Assembly (NCBI GenBank): GCA_021646415.1
Contig: SOEU01000021.1
Span: 1 to 55,416, forward strand
Length of the DNA: 55,416 nucleotides
Direction: 5' to 3'
Origin: Candidatus Brocadia sp.
GTDB taxonomy: Bacteria; Planctomycetota; Brocadiia; Brocadiales; Brocadiaceae
Shown one piece after another: positions 7,837 to 16,280 of this stretch; the first letter of the stretch is position 1; each line of letters starts with the position of its first letter. The position numbers and the translations under genes were made by a program. The notes under the pieces are model-generated. The model was given only the letters and a program-made list of their open reading frames with translations, was not told the DNA's origin and did no database searches.

Positions 7837-8027
7837 CATTTCTTCTCTTTTGCGAAGCTGCCCTTCTTCAGACAAATGGTAGAAAAAGAATTTATACAAA
7901 AAACTTGATAATGCCTTATTTTTGATTATAGTATAAAAAAGGCTTTAAAGATTGAAGATTTAATCGTTTATGGGATTCGAAGTATAAAATAGGTGTCATT
8001 AAACCAAAGACAGAAAGGTGGTTAAGT

Positions 8028-8504
8028 ATGAGCATCACAAAGGAAGCTAAGGATTTAGTAGTGATGATCAAGAGGCTAATAACTTTCGATCTGGAAGATA
8101 TCCTGGATGGGGCAAGAAAAATTCCTCCAGGAGTAGTTGATATCCAGGTAAAGGATCGAGTAAAGAGCGGAGAAGACTATAGAACTATAAAGGTCTCTCT
8201 GAGCAACGAAAAGGCGTTAAAGGATTTGGATCTTGATAATCTTAAAAAAGTTGCGACACCCCAGGTTGTTAAAGCGGCTTCTCTTTTAAAAAGAAATATG
8301 TCTTTTGATCCAAAGGTAATATGCCAGGCACAGAATATGGTACCTCATGGGATGATTGAAATCTCAGTCACGAGCAGTGCTTCAACCGGCGTCGTAAATA
8401 ATAACAATAATTTCAATTCTAATAAAAGAAAAAAGAAAGATGCATCATCGGCCGATTCAGCTGTATATTGGCCCGATCAATTTGCTGAAATCGAGCCGGT
8501 ATAG
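8028..8504 (+). CDS. Protein with internal duplication next to a radical SAM enzyme
   Basis: A 158-residue protein with AAAGGTGG before its ATG. Residues 12-41 and 85-114 align without gaps (shared KR, FD, I, P-x-G, I-x-V), so the body is a tandem duplication of a ~70-residue unit. It ends in a different kind of sequence: Asn-rich (121-131), Lys/Arg-rich (132-137), then a Ser/Asp/Tyr/Trp-containing tail (139-158). The radical SAM gene follows after 61 bp on the same strand. Body plus low-complexity linker plus short distinct tail is what a RiPP precursor with a folded leader would look like, but a plain conserved protein is also possible. Confidence 0.6.
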   Translation: MSITKEAKDLVVMIKRLITFDLEDILDGARKIPPGVVDIQVKDRVKSGEDYRTIKVSLSNEKALKDLDLDNLKKVATPQVVKAASLLKRNMSFDPKVICQAQNMVPHGMIEISVTSSASTGVVNNNNNFNSNKRKKKDASSADSAVYWPDQFAEIEPV

Positions 8505-8565
8505 TGTATCATTTCCAGAATATTTCCAAGTCTGACAAGTATTCTGGGAGAACGAGCCAAATTTT

Positions 8566-10761
8566 GTGAAACAAAAATGCCCCGTGAGTCATAGTAGGGA
8601 TGTCGTCTTAATATTTCCACCACAATGGACGCCGATGCAACCCTACTTGAGCATACCTGCGCTCACTGCCTATTTACAAAACCATGGAATTTCGGTCAAC
8701 CAGTGTGACCTGAACCTGGATTTTTACGAAAAGCTGTTATCCCGGGGGCAGCTTCAACCTCTCTGCTGTAAACTGGAGCAAATCTTCCAGCAGTTAAATA
8801 AGAAACAATCCTTACGCCTGGAGGAACAGAGGTATTTCTATTCCATCTATCTGATCCGTAGTGCCTTTGATGAGGTGATATCAAAGATCGAAGAAACGAA
8901 GGATTTTTTTCGTTCCGAAGAAAATTTCTTTGATCTGAGTAAGTTGAGCATTCAAAAATCCATCTTGAATACCGCCATTAATATTGTGAATGTTAGCTGC
9001 AGGGTCGAGTTGGCTTTAGATGAACTCTGTTTTCCCATCGATGTAGAATCCTTTGAAGAGATAGCAAAATTTATATCTAGGGAAGAGAACAATTTTCTCC
9101 TCCGTTTTTTTCAAAAACAAATCGAAGATCTTTTAACATCAAAAAAATATCTGTTAGCTGGTATCTCTATTAATGATTCCAGCCAGTTGGTTCCAGCATT
9201 GACCATGACCAGATGGATAAAGGTACATCGCCCTGAGATCCACATAACAATCGGAGGGAATCTGCTGTCTCGTTGTATTGATGGGCTGAGAAACCTGCCT
9301 GATTTTTTTCGAAATTTTGCCGATAGCGTTGTAATATTTGAGGGCGAAAAGCCTCTGTTAAAATTGATCCAAACGATCAAAAATGGAAAGAAATTGGCAA
9401 ATGTACCCAATTTAATTTTCCTGGACTGCGAGAAGGTTGTCCAAACGGAAATGTGTCAACCGGAGGAAATCAACAGACTTCCTACCCCTGATTTTGATGG
9501 GTTGAAACTGGACAAATACTTTGCACCATTCCTGATATTACCGATCTTGAGTTCAAGAGGTTGCTATTGGGGAAAATGCACTTTCTGCGATCATAGTTAC
9601 ATTTATCGTGAAGGTTTTCAACAAAGAGATGCTGAACAGGTTGCAAATGATCTTCGTACCCTGAATATTAAATATGGTACCAGATATTTTTCATTTTCCG
9701 ATGAAGCTCTTTCGCCATCAGCATCACGCTTGATATCTGCAAAAATAATCGAAAGTAAACTAGATGTTTCTTTGCTGGCACAAGTCAGGCTTGAAACTGC
9801 ATTTTCGGATGAAATCTGCTCGTTGATGTCTCAAGCCGGAATAAAGATGCTCTTCATTGGGCTTGAATCTGCCAGCCTCAGAATACAGAAAAAGATCAGA
9901 AAAGGTATCAATTTTGACCTGGCACCAACAATTCTGAAGCGTTTTTATGAGGCAGGTATAATGGTACACCTATTTGTGATTTTTGGATTTCCAGAGGAAA
10001 CGGTGGAGGATAGTGAAGAAACCATCGACTTCATCTTGAAAAATAAAGACTACGTGTTTTCGGTAGGTGCTTCTACCTTTGCAATTGGAAGACATTCTCC
10101 GATCAGCCAGAATCCTTCCAAATACGGGGTTACTATTCGCTCTCATTTTTCTCCCAAACCGTTCTCATATCATTTCAATTTCGATTACTTAACCGGACAA
10201 ACCGAACAGCTGGTGTTGAATCTAAGGGACCGTTTTATGCAGCTTGCAATAAAAAAATTACAATTCGGGGCAATCTGGGGCAAATTGTTCCGGGAACAGT
10301 TTTTCTTGTATTCATTACAATACAAAGGGGATGATCTTCTGAAGGTTATCAAGAAATTTCATGATCTTGAAGAAAATCTTTGTGCTTCAATTGATGAGTC
10401 GGAAGTTGATATTTGCAACCACTACCCAATTATCAGGCAGGGTGTATACCTTAACCATTTAAATTTCGATATTCTCAAAATACAGGAGAATCTGAAAAAG
10501 GGGATCAATAAGGAAGTAAAACCGGAAAACAGCTATTTAATCTACGATCTTTATAGACAACATTCAACAAGAGTACCACCGGAAGGTTATGCAATATTAT
10601 TACTTTGCAACGGAAATTATACAACCGATGAAGTCATTAATGTACTGGCTTCGTTGCTGGCTATGAATTCGGAAGCCGTAAAATCAAAAGTAGATTCATT
10701 CTTTCATGAGATGAGAACACTCAAAATTCTCAAATTTCTGAAAAAACCTGAACTTCAATGA
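8566..10761 (+). CDS. B12-binding-type radical SAM enzyme with C-terminal PqqD/RRE-like domain
   Basis: A 731-residue protein. An N-terminal cobalamin-binding-like region (DVVLIFPPQWTPMQPYLSIPALTAYL, GGNLLSRCIDG) covers about residues 10-300. The radical SAM core is at about 325-560 with cluster cysteines 333, 338 and 341 (CYWGKCTFC, spacing CX4CX2C rather than CX3CX2C). GLESAS and FGFPEET are typical of the family. Residues about 670-725 (GYAILLLCNGNYTTDEVINVL... FFHEMRTLKIL) read like a PqqD-type RiPP recognition element. The start used is a GTG; the GGGAG is far upstream, so a slightly later start is possible. The likely role is radical modification of a peptide or protein, perhaps the 158-aa neighbour. 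Confidence 0.8.
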   Translation: MKQKCPVSHSRDVVLIFPPQWTPMQPYLSIPALTAYLQNHGISVNQCDLNLDFYEKLLSRGQLQPLCCKLEQIFQQLNKKQSLRLEEQRYFYSIYLIRSAFDEVISKIEETKDFFRSEENFFDLSKLSIQKSILNTAINIVNVSCRVELALDELCFPIDVESFEEIAKFISREENNFLLRFFQKQIEDLLTSKKYLLAGISINDSSQLVPALTMTRWIKVHRPEIHITIGGNLLSRCIDGLRNLPDFFRNFADSVVIFEGEKPLLKLIQTIKNGKKLANVPNLIFLDCEKVVQTEMCQPEEINRLPTPDFDGLKLDKYFAPFLILPILSSRGCYWGKCTFCDHSYIYREGFQQRDAEQVANDLRTLNIKYGTRYFSFSDEALSPSASRLISAKIIESKLDVSLLAQVRLETAFSDEICSLMSQAGIKMLFIGLESASLRIQKKIRKGINFDLAPTILKRFYEAGIMVHLFVIFGFPEETVEDSEETIDFILKNKDYVFSVGASTFAIGRHSPISQNPSKYGVTIRSHFSPKPFSYHFNFDYLTGQTEQLVLNLRDRFMQLAIKKLQFGAIWGKLFREQFFLYSLQYKGDDLLKVIKKFHDLEENLCASIDESEVDICNHYPIIRQGVYLNHLNFDILKIQENLKKGINKEVKPENSYLIYDLYRQHSTRVPPEGYAILLLCNGNYTTDEVINVLASLLAMNSEAVKSKVDSFFHEMRTLKILKFLKKPELQ

Positions 10762-10780
10762 GATCAGCGTAAATTCCGAA

Positions 10781-11116
10781 GGAATACCAGCCACCTTCGA
10801 CCTCTGCCAGGATATTGTGGAGCCGGGAGGATATATCGCCAACGTTGGCGTACACGGAAAGGCCTAACCCTAAAGCTGGACCGACTCTGGTTCCATAACA
10901 TCACGCTAACCACCCGTCTTGGAAGACACCGCGACCACCCCGATGCTCCTGACGCTGGTTTTGGCAGGATGGCCGTAGCCAAAAAACTTGATAGCGCACC
11001 ATTTTCGGCTGGAGGAGATCATGATGGCTTATGACACTTTCGGAAAATGCAGCGAAGGAGAAGGCCTTGAAGATCTTTTTAGAAAACACACTTATGGAGG
11101 CGAAGTGATCATCCAG
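10781..11116 (+). pseudogene. Remnant of a zinc-type alcohol dehydrogenase (3' part)
   Basis: Translation in shifting frames gives the C-terminal third of a medium-chain zinc alcohol dehydrogenase: ATFDLCQDIVEPGGYIANVG, then after a stop and shift LKLDRLWFHNITLTTRL, then DTATTPML, then NLIAHHFRLEEIMMAYDTFG. At least two frameshifts and several stops are present and the N-terminal two thirds are missing. It begins directly behind the radical SAM gene, so a deletion or rearrangement probably joined them. Confidence 0.75.
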
Positions 11117-11145
11117 TCAGGCAGGGCAGGCAAAGCCCTGCCTGA
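11117..11145. terminator. Strong hairpin after the dehydrogenase remnant
   Basis: A perfect 11-bp stem (TCAGGCAGGGC/GCCCTGCCTGA) with a 7-base loop. There is only a short AT-rich tail (AATAAATTT) and no true T run. It could be a terminator for the radical SAM transcript or a REP-like palindrome. Confidence 0.5.
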
Positions 11146-11257
11146 ATAAATTTCACCAAGACCATTTTCAATCCGATCTTCATGCAGAACGCTCCCAATT
11201 ACTCGGTTTTTGGTAGGTAGTGTCTATCCTACACGACTGGATTGATTCCCTGCAGTT

Positions 11258-11545
11258 TTACTTTGATGTTTTTGTGCCTGAAGGAGTTTTGTCTGTCCTG
11301 GCGATATCCTGACTGAGCATCTCAAGGATACGGCTTATGACTGCGACTTTTCCGCTGTAATCTGCTTCCTGAATCGGTTCGGTAAATCCCGATGTGCATA
11401 CAAGACGCACTGTTCTGTCATCCTTTTTAACAATGCTCCATTGAGCTTTTAATGCGATATGCGATTCTGAGAGAGTAGAACCGAGAGATTTTCTACAAGA
11501 AACCGGTTGATAATCTTCCTTCAGGGAACCAGCCCATCGGTCAAA
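11258..11545 (-). pseudogene. Remnant of a PqiC-like (ABC-type transport auxiliary) lipoprotein
   Basis: An open minus-strand frame of 95 codons ends in TAA and reads like the C-terminal half of the PqiC/DUF330 family: RWAGSLKED near the start, LKAQWSIVKKDDRTVRL, YSGKVAVISRILEMLSQDIA at the end. A stop interrupts it just upstream and the lipoprotein N terminus is absent. It is therefore a truncated, decayed gene. In intact systems the protein works with MlaD-like proteins in outer-membrane lipid transport. Confidence 0.55.
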
Positions 11546-11851
11546 TTAGGCAGAAAGCGAGAATTGTTCATAAAGAAACTAAAACCAGTAGTCCAAAATG
11601 AGCCGTTCGGTAGCAGATAAATGGTGAAAGTCGGGTAATAGAAATGCCAAAGATTATTCATTACAATAAGAGATTATTATTGATTACCATGCAAAAATTG
11701 GAATAAAATATTGAAAATCCGTATTCCTGTTTTAACGCCCTATCAATAGCAGGTTTTAAAAGTATTTAAACTATATTGATCTCCTGAAACGTAACGGACC
11801 AAAAATTATTGCCCATCATTATATAATTTTCGAATCAGGTAATTTCCTTCT
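11546..11851. other. Non-coding stretch before the thioesterase gene
   Basis: AT-rich, with no frame that reads like a protein beyond a possible shifted continuation of the PqiC-like remnant near 11550-11580. TATAAT occurs at 11822-11827, only 25 bp before the start codon, with no convincing -35 box. Confidence 0.4.
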
Positions 11852-12832
11852 ATGCCCAGTGTTCACTCCACCATGGTAGAAATGCTGCATCATGTCTTTC
11901 CCCAACATGCGAACCCCGCGGGTACCTTGTATGGAGGGTGGATGATGAACTGGATCGTTACGGCGGGAAACCTGGCTGCTTTACGGCTAACCAAAAGACC
12001 TTTACTCCTGGCCTCTATCGAAGATTTATTCTTTCTCCAGCCCGTCCGGATCGGTGACGTGGTTACCGTCAGGGCCATGATCGAATATATTGGAAATACT
12101 TCGCTGGAGGTGGAGGCCGTTGTATTCTGCAGGCCGTTAAACGAAGAAGAAAAACTCTGTACGCGTGCCAGAATGTCTTTTGTTTCCAGCGACGTTCAGG
12201 GTAAGCCAGTACCTATAGAACAGCATATAGAGCCTGCTGACGATAATGAAAGGAAAATGTATCAGTATGCCAGGAAGATACGGGAAAGAAGGTTTGCGCG
12301 GATAGCACAAAGAAAGCAAAGGGTGCTTGATACCGGTCTGGAAGATGTCGGACAACTCAGCCTTCGGGCACATCGGCTGGTTTTCCCGGAAGACGCTATT
12401 TACGGTAACCTCATGTACGGGGGAAAGCTCCTGCTCGTATTGGATGAGATTATAGCCATCGTGGCAATGAAATTCGCCAAAGGGACCATCGTAACGGCCT
12501 CACTGGACGCTTTGGATTTTTACCACCCCATTTATGTTGGAAATGTGCTCACCCTGGCAACTTCTCTCAATTACGCCGGCAGGTCTTCTATGGAGATTGG
12601 TGTAAAGGTCCTGGCCGAAGATCCGATCAACAATATCGTTCGCCATACCTGCACAGCTTTTTCTACCTGTGTCAAAGTGGACGGAAACGGCAAGCCGAGT
12701 CCCCTTACGCCATTTACGCCAGTAACCGATGTGGGGAAAAAACGCTGGGCCGAGGCTGAGCAAAGAAAAGAACACCGCATGCAAAGATTGAAGGACTTGC
12801 AGTCACAAGGGCTAAAAGGGTATCCGATATAA
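11852..12832 (+). CDS. Acyl-CoA thioesterase with two hotdog domains
   Basis: A 326-residue tandem fusion of two YciA/BFIT-type hotdog domains. Domain 1 (about 6-135) starts HHVFPQHANPAGTLYGGWMMNW; domain 2 (about 170-300) reads HRLVFPEDAIYGNLMYGGKLLLVLDE. Both keep the long central helix and the Asn/Asp region that activates water for thioester hydrolysis. Family members cleave fatty or short acyl-CoA. A short charged tail ends the protein. It stands alone, convergent with cstA. No clear Shine-Dalgarno is seen. Confidence 0.88.
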   Translation: MPSVHSTMVEMLHHVFPQHANPAGTLYGGWMMNWIVTAGNLAALRLTKRPLLLASIEDLFFLQPVRIGDVVTVRAMIEYIGNTSLEVEAVVFCRPLNEEEKLCTRARMSFVSSDVQGKPVPIEQHIEPADDNERKMYQYARKIRERRFARIAQRKQRVLDTGLEDVGQLSLRAHRLVFPEDAIYGNLMYGGKLLLVLDEIIAIVAMKFAKGTIVTASLDALDFYHPIYVGNVLTLATSLNYAGRSSMEIGVKVLAEDPINNIVRHTCTAFSTCVKVDGNGKPSPLTPFTPVTDVGKKRWAEAEQRKEHRMQRLKDLQSQGLKGYPI

Positions 12833-12884
12833 TAATATCAGAGTTGATCGCATGGTTCCGTTTTGTCCAGGTTGCGTGGTTTGT

Positions 12885-14657
12885 TCACTTTTCAATATCG
12901 TCTATAATGGGAACGCTCAGAGGAATACCTGTTTTAAAATTATAGAGCGTCTTGGCCGCAATGGTGATAATCCCCGAGGAGAGACCTAATAGTACCAGGT
13001 CTGCTATAATGAGTGTGATATTGCCTTGCGGAATAAAACGGGTAACGAGCAGGATTGCCAGCATGGCTATGGTGGTAATGATCATGAATACGGCTGGAAT
13101 GGCTGTAAACCAGATGCTCCTTTTTTGAGAAAGCAGCCAGAAGGACACGATGATTAGGGTCAAAGCCGCCAGAAGTTGGTTGGTCGTCCCAAATATAGAC
13201 CAGATATTATTTACCGTATTCCCGTATGCGAGTCCAAACATCAATCCCGCTGCCAAACTTGAATTAACCCAATAGTGGCTCAAAATCTTTGGGGGATTTT
13301 TAAAGATAACCCGCCAGAGTTCCTCAAAGAGATAACGATTCAATCTCACAGCCGTATCAAGTGTGGTAACAATAAACCCTTCCAGAAGTAACATGCCAAA
13401 GAGAATACCAAAAGATATCGGTAATCCTAATCCGGAATGCAGTGTGTGACCAAAAGCCACGGCAAAGGCCAATATGGGATTGCTTTGAAGCTTCGAGCCC
13501 TCTGCTGGTAAAACGAACTGTTTGTATTGGTGCATATCAATGCCCACAATGACCGTACTGATAACACATACGGCAAGGAAAGACTCCAGCAACATGCCGT
13601 AATATCCTATCTTGTGGACTGCTGCTTCTGATTTGACTTGTTTAGAGGTAGTTCCGCCGGCACAGAGGGCATGGAAGCCGGAGATAGCGCCACACGCAAT
13701 CGTGATGAAGATCCCCGGCCATAGAAAACCAACGTGGGAGATACCCTCCTGGATATTATTGACAGGAAAGCGCACCTCTGCGCCTCTGAGACCCGATGCA
13801 AAGATACCGATGAAAAGCAATCCCAGTCCGATGTAAAGCATGTGGACATTGATAAAATCCCTTGACTGAAGAAATAACCAGACCGGGACACCCGCTGCGA
13901 CTATAGTATAAAGGGAAATCAGGACCATCCAGAGTAACGGATTCAAAGAAATCGGCGCAAAAAAACCTGCGATAACTGATACAACACAGATGATGATTGC
14001 GAAGGCCGAGCACTTTGCAACGGAAACGTGCCTCTTGATATAAAGATACCCGATAAGTGGGGCAAAAAGGGTTATGATGATGACAGACATAGAGGCGATT
14101 CCACCAACGATAACCTTGCTTCCCGCGTCATCTGCCCAGCGAAAAAAGATCTGATCTTTGTTCAGGCCAATCTGTGAACTTTCAATTACGGATGTCAGGG
14201 CTGTTGCCGATGCGTTCAGGAAGGTGGCATTCACGAGGATCAGCATTACGATGGTAAATGAGATAACCATGATAAATCCTGCCGTACCCAAGGATTTTCT
14301 GGCAACTTCTGCAATGGATTTTCCACCCTCCCTTACGCTGACAAACAGGGCAGAAAAGTCATGTACCGCCCCAAAAAATATTCCGCCGATCAGTATCCAC
14401 AGCCAGGCAGGTCCCCATCCGTAGATCAGAGCCATAACCGGGCCGATAATGGGGCCGGCGCCGGCAATGGCTGCAAAGTGGTGTGCAAACACGATCGGTG
14501 TTGCCGTGGGTACATAGTCGCGTCCGTCGTTTATTTCAACCGCCGGCGTAATTCGGTTCGAATCGATCCCCATTTTTCTGGATAGGAATCGGGAGTAAAA
14601 ACGACCTGCCAGAAGAAAGCAAACAGTAGAAATAGACAGGAGTATAATTGGGTTCAT
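12885..14657 (-). CDS. cstA: Carbon starvation protein CstA family transporter
   Basis: A 590-residue membrane protein with about 15 hydrophobic segments. CstA hallmarks are seen near the start: DGRDYVPTATPIVFAHHFAAIAGAGPIIGP (given as two parts, residues 45-59 and 60-74) and FFGAVHDFSALFVSVREGGKSIAE, and later GFHALCAGGTTSKQV. Relatives in enteric bacteria import pyruvate or peptides on starvation. It is shorter than E. coli CstA (701) and close to the compact form seen in anaerobes. It is a single gene, convergent with the thioesterase. Confidence 0.92.
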   Translation of the reverse strand: MNPIILLSISTVCFLLAGRFYSRFLSRKMGIDSNRITPAVEINDGRDYVPTATPIVFAHHFAAIAGAGPIIGPVMALIYGWGPAWLWILIGGIFFGAVHDFSALFVSVREGGKSIAEVARKSLGTAGFIMVISFTIVMLILVNATFLNASATALTSVIESSQIGLNKDQIFFRWADDAGSKVIVGGIASMSVIIITLFAPLIGYLYIKRHVSVAKCSAFAIIICVVSVIAGFFAPISLNPLLWMVLISLYTIVAAGVPVWLFLQSRDFINVHMLYIGLGLLFIGIFASGLRGAEVRFPVNNIQEGISHVGFLWPGIFITIACGAISGFHALCAGGTTSKQVKSEAAVHKIGYYGMLLESFLAVCVISTVIVGIDMHQYKQFVLPAEGSKLQSNPILAFAVAFGHTLHSGLGLPISFGILFGMLLLEGFIVTTLDTAVRLNRYLFEELWRVIFKNPPKILSHYWVNSSLAAGLMFGLAYGNTVNNIWSIFGTTNQLLAALTLIIVSFWLLSQKRSIWFTAIPAVFMIITTIAMLAILLVTRFIPQGNITLIIADLVLLGLSSGIITIAAKTLYNFKTGIPLSVPIIDDIEK

Positions 14658-14818
14658 TTGATGAGAGATAACTTTCGTAATTTATATTGAGCGAACTAGC
14701 ACTTGGAAATTATCAATGTAATGAGAGAAATTAAAAATCAAAGATAAAAGGTACCTATCAAAATGTAAAATTATCATTGAATTCAGCAATAAATGAACAC
14801 AAAATTTACGCAGAAAGA

Positions 14819-16000
14819 TTATGGGCTACAGGCAATGCAGGTAAACAGTGCGGGACCCATGGAGAGCACGTCTTCATCCAATAAGAATCGGGAACTGTGT
14901 AATGGCTGACTAGTACCCTTTTCCAGGTTTCCCGATCCCAGAAAAACATAGGCACCTTTTATTTTTTCCAGGTAATAGGAAAAATCTTCTCCACCCATCT
15001 TGGGGTCTATATGCTCCACTGATTTACTGCCGAATAGTTCGATAATTTTGTTCTGTATAAAATCTGCCTGCGGTTGTGGATTGTTGAGTGGAGGGTGACC
15101 CTTAAGATACTCGAATTGGTATGTTGCATTATTGAGTGAAGTGATTCCTCTAATGGTCTCCTCCAGTACTATCGGCATCTTATATCTTAATTCCTTGGCA
15201 AGGGTTCTTACCGTACCAATGATTTTGACTTTATCCGGGATGACGTTAAAAGTTGTGCCTCCCGAAATTTGGCATAAAGAAACCACACAGGGAGACAGAG
15301 GATTTACTTTTCGTGAGATAATAGTCTGAATTGCTAATATCACCTCGGCAGCGATAACGATAGGGTCTATACACAGATGAGGTGTGGAGGCATGCCCGCC
15401 TTTTCCTATAATGGTAATGACAATGCGGTCTGTTGCCGCCATTGTGGCTCCAGCCCGTACCCCAAAGGTACCGGATGGTATATTCGGTTCAATATGCAAT
15501 CCATAGATTTCATCTACGTCGTGTAAGACACCCTGTTCTACCATAAGTTTTGCACCGCCTGGATGCTGTTCTTCGCAGGGCTGAAAGATAAATTTTACCT
15601 GCCGCTTGAGTTTGTCCTTTAGCTGCACCATAAGTTTTGCGGCTCCCAGGAGCATTGCCATGTTAGCATCATGACCGCAGGCGTGGGATATTCCCTCATT
15701 TTGGGATTTAAATTCAAGATTGTTTTCCTCCAGTATGGGCAATGCATCCATATCAGCCCGAAAGGCAACGGTACTGGATGCTCCGTCAACGTGCAGGGAA
15801 CCAACGACGCCTGTTTTTGCAATATCTGTTTGTACGTGAAGCCCCAATCGTTTCAATTCCTCAGCAATAACACCAGAGGTGCGAATTTCAGTAAAACCAG
15901 TTTCAGGATGTTTGTGGAAATCCCTCCGCATCCTGATAACGTAGTCGTGTATCTCTCTGGCATGGGCCAGTATTTCCTGTGTAAGTGGTTTCATTTGCAT
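14819..16000 (-). CDS. M20 family amidohydrolase (N-acyl-amino-acid deacylase type)
   Basis: A 393-residue M20D peptidase-like enzyme. Metal and catalytic motifs are in order: FRADMDALPI, HACGHDANMAMLLGAA, FQPCEEQHPGGAKLM, GLHIEPN, GKGGHASTPH (dimerisation-domain His), and MGGEDFSYYLE near the C terminus. Such enzymes hydrolyse N-acyl amino acids. The next genes upstream on the same strand encode an epimerase and a DUF1611 protein. In the DgcN/DgcA route an N-acetyl-L-glutamate deacylase completes the pathway, so this is a natural candidate. A 280-bp repeat-bearing gap separates it from them, so it may have its own promoter. Confidence 0.9.
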   Translation of the reverse strand: MQMKPLTQEILAHAREIHDYVIRMRRDFHKHPETGFTEIRTSGVIAEELKRLGLHVQTDIAKTGVVGSLHVDGASSTVAFRADMDALPILEENNLEFKSQNEGISHACGHDANMAMLLGAAKLMVQLKDKLKRQVKFIFQPCEEQHPGGAKLMVEQGVLHDVDEIYGLHIEPNIPSGTFGVRAGATMAATDRIVITIIGKGGHASTPHLCIDPIVIAAEVILAIQTIISRKVNPLSPCVVSLCQISGGTTFNVIPDKVKIIGTVRTLAKELRYKMPIVLEETIRGITSLNNATYQFEYLKGHPPLNNPQPQADFIQNKIIELFGSKSVEHIDPKMGGEDFSYYLEKIKGAYVFLGSGNLEKGTSQPLHSSRFLLDEDVLSMGPALFTCIACSP

Positions 16001-16089
16001 GGTCTGTTTTTTTAATGGTTATTATGCCCTCTCAACTATAGTGAACGACTTAAGTTATGCCTTCGGCGACTTTTTAAATACTCTTCGCT

Positions 16090-16113
16090 GGTTCAATCGT
16101 CCCAGATTGAACC
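16090..16113. repeat. GGTTCAATC hairpin, copy 1
   Basis: A perfect 9-bp inverted repeat, GGTTCAATC/GATTGAACC, with a 6-base loop. Related units lie at 16180-16202 and 25965-25988, so it belongs to a dispersed hairpin family. It lies in the gap between the amidohydrolase and epimerase genes. Confidence 0.6.
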
Positions 16114-16179
16114 GAAACATTTGGCATGATTCCTTGTTACAGCACAAGTTTAGGCCTTAGAGTGCCATTCAAACTATAT

Positions 16180-16202
16180 GGTTCAATCTGCAAGGTTGAA
16201 CC
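16180..16202. repeat. GGTTCAATC hairpin, copy 2
   Basis: GGTTCAATC, 5-base loop, GGTTGAACC: one base of the stem differs from copy 1, leaving a G-T pair in the transcript. It sits 67 bp from copy 1. Confidence 0.55.
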
Positions 16203-16251
16203 AGCTCTGGGCTATATTTTTTAGACATAAAATAACATCGTGCAAGCTCAA

Positions 16252-16275
16252 CACGGACAAACAAGTTTGTCCGTG
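16252..16275. repeat. Palindrome CACGGACAAAC/GTTTGTCCGTG
   Basis: An 11-bp perfect inverted repeat with a 2-base centre, ending 6 bp before the stop of the epimerase gene (minus strand). It could end that transcript. The right arm plus following bases recurs at 131-149, so it is also a dispersed repeat. Confidence 0.6.
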
Positions 16276-16280
16276 CCACC

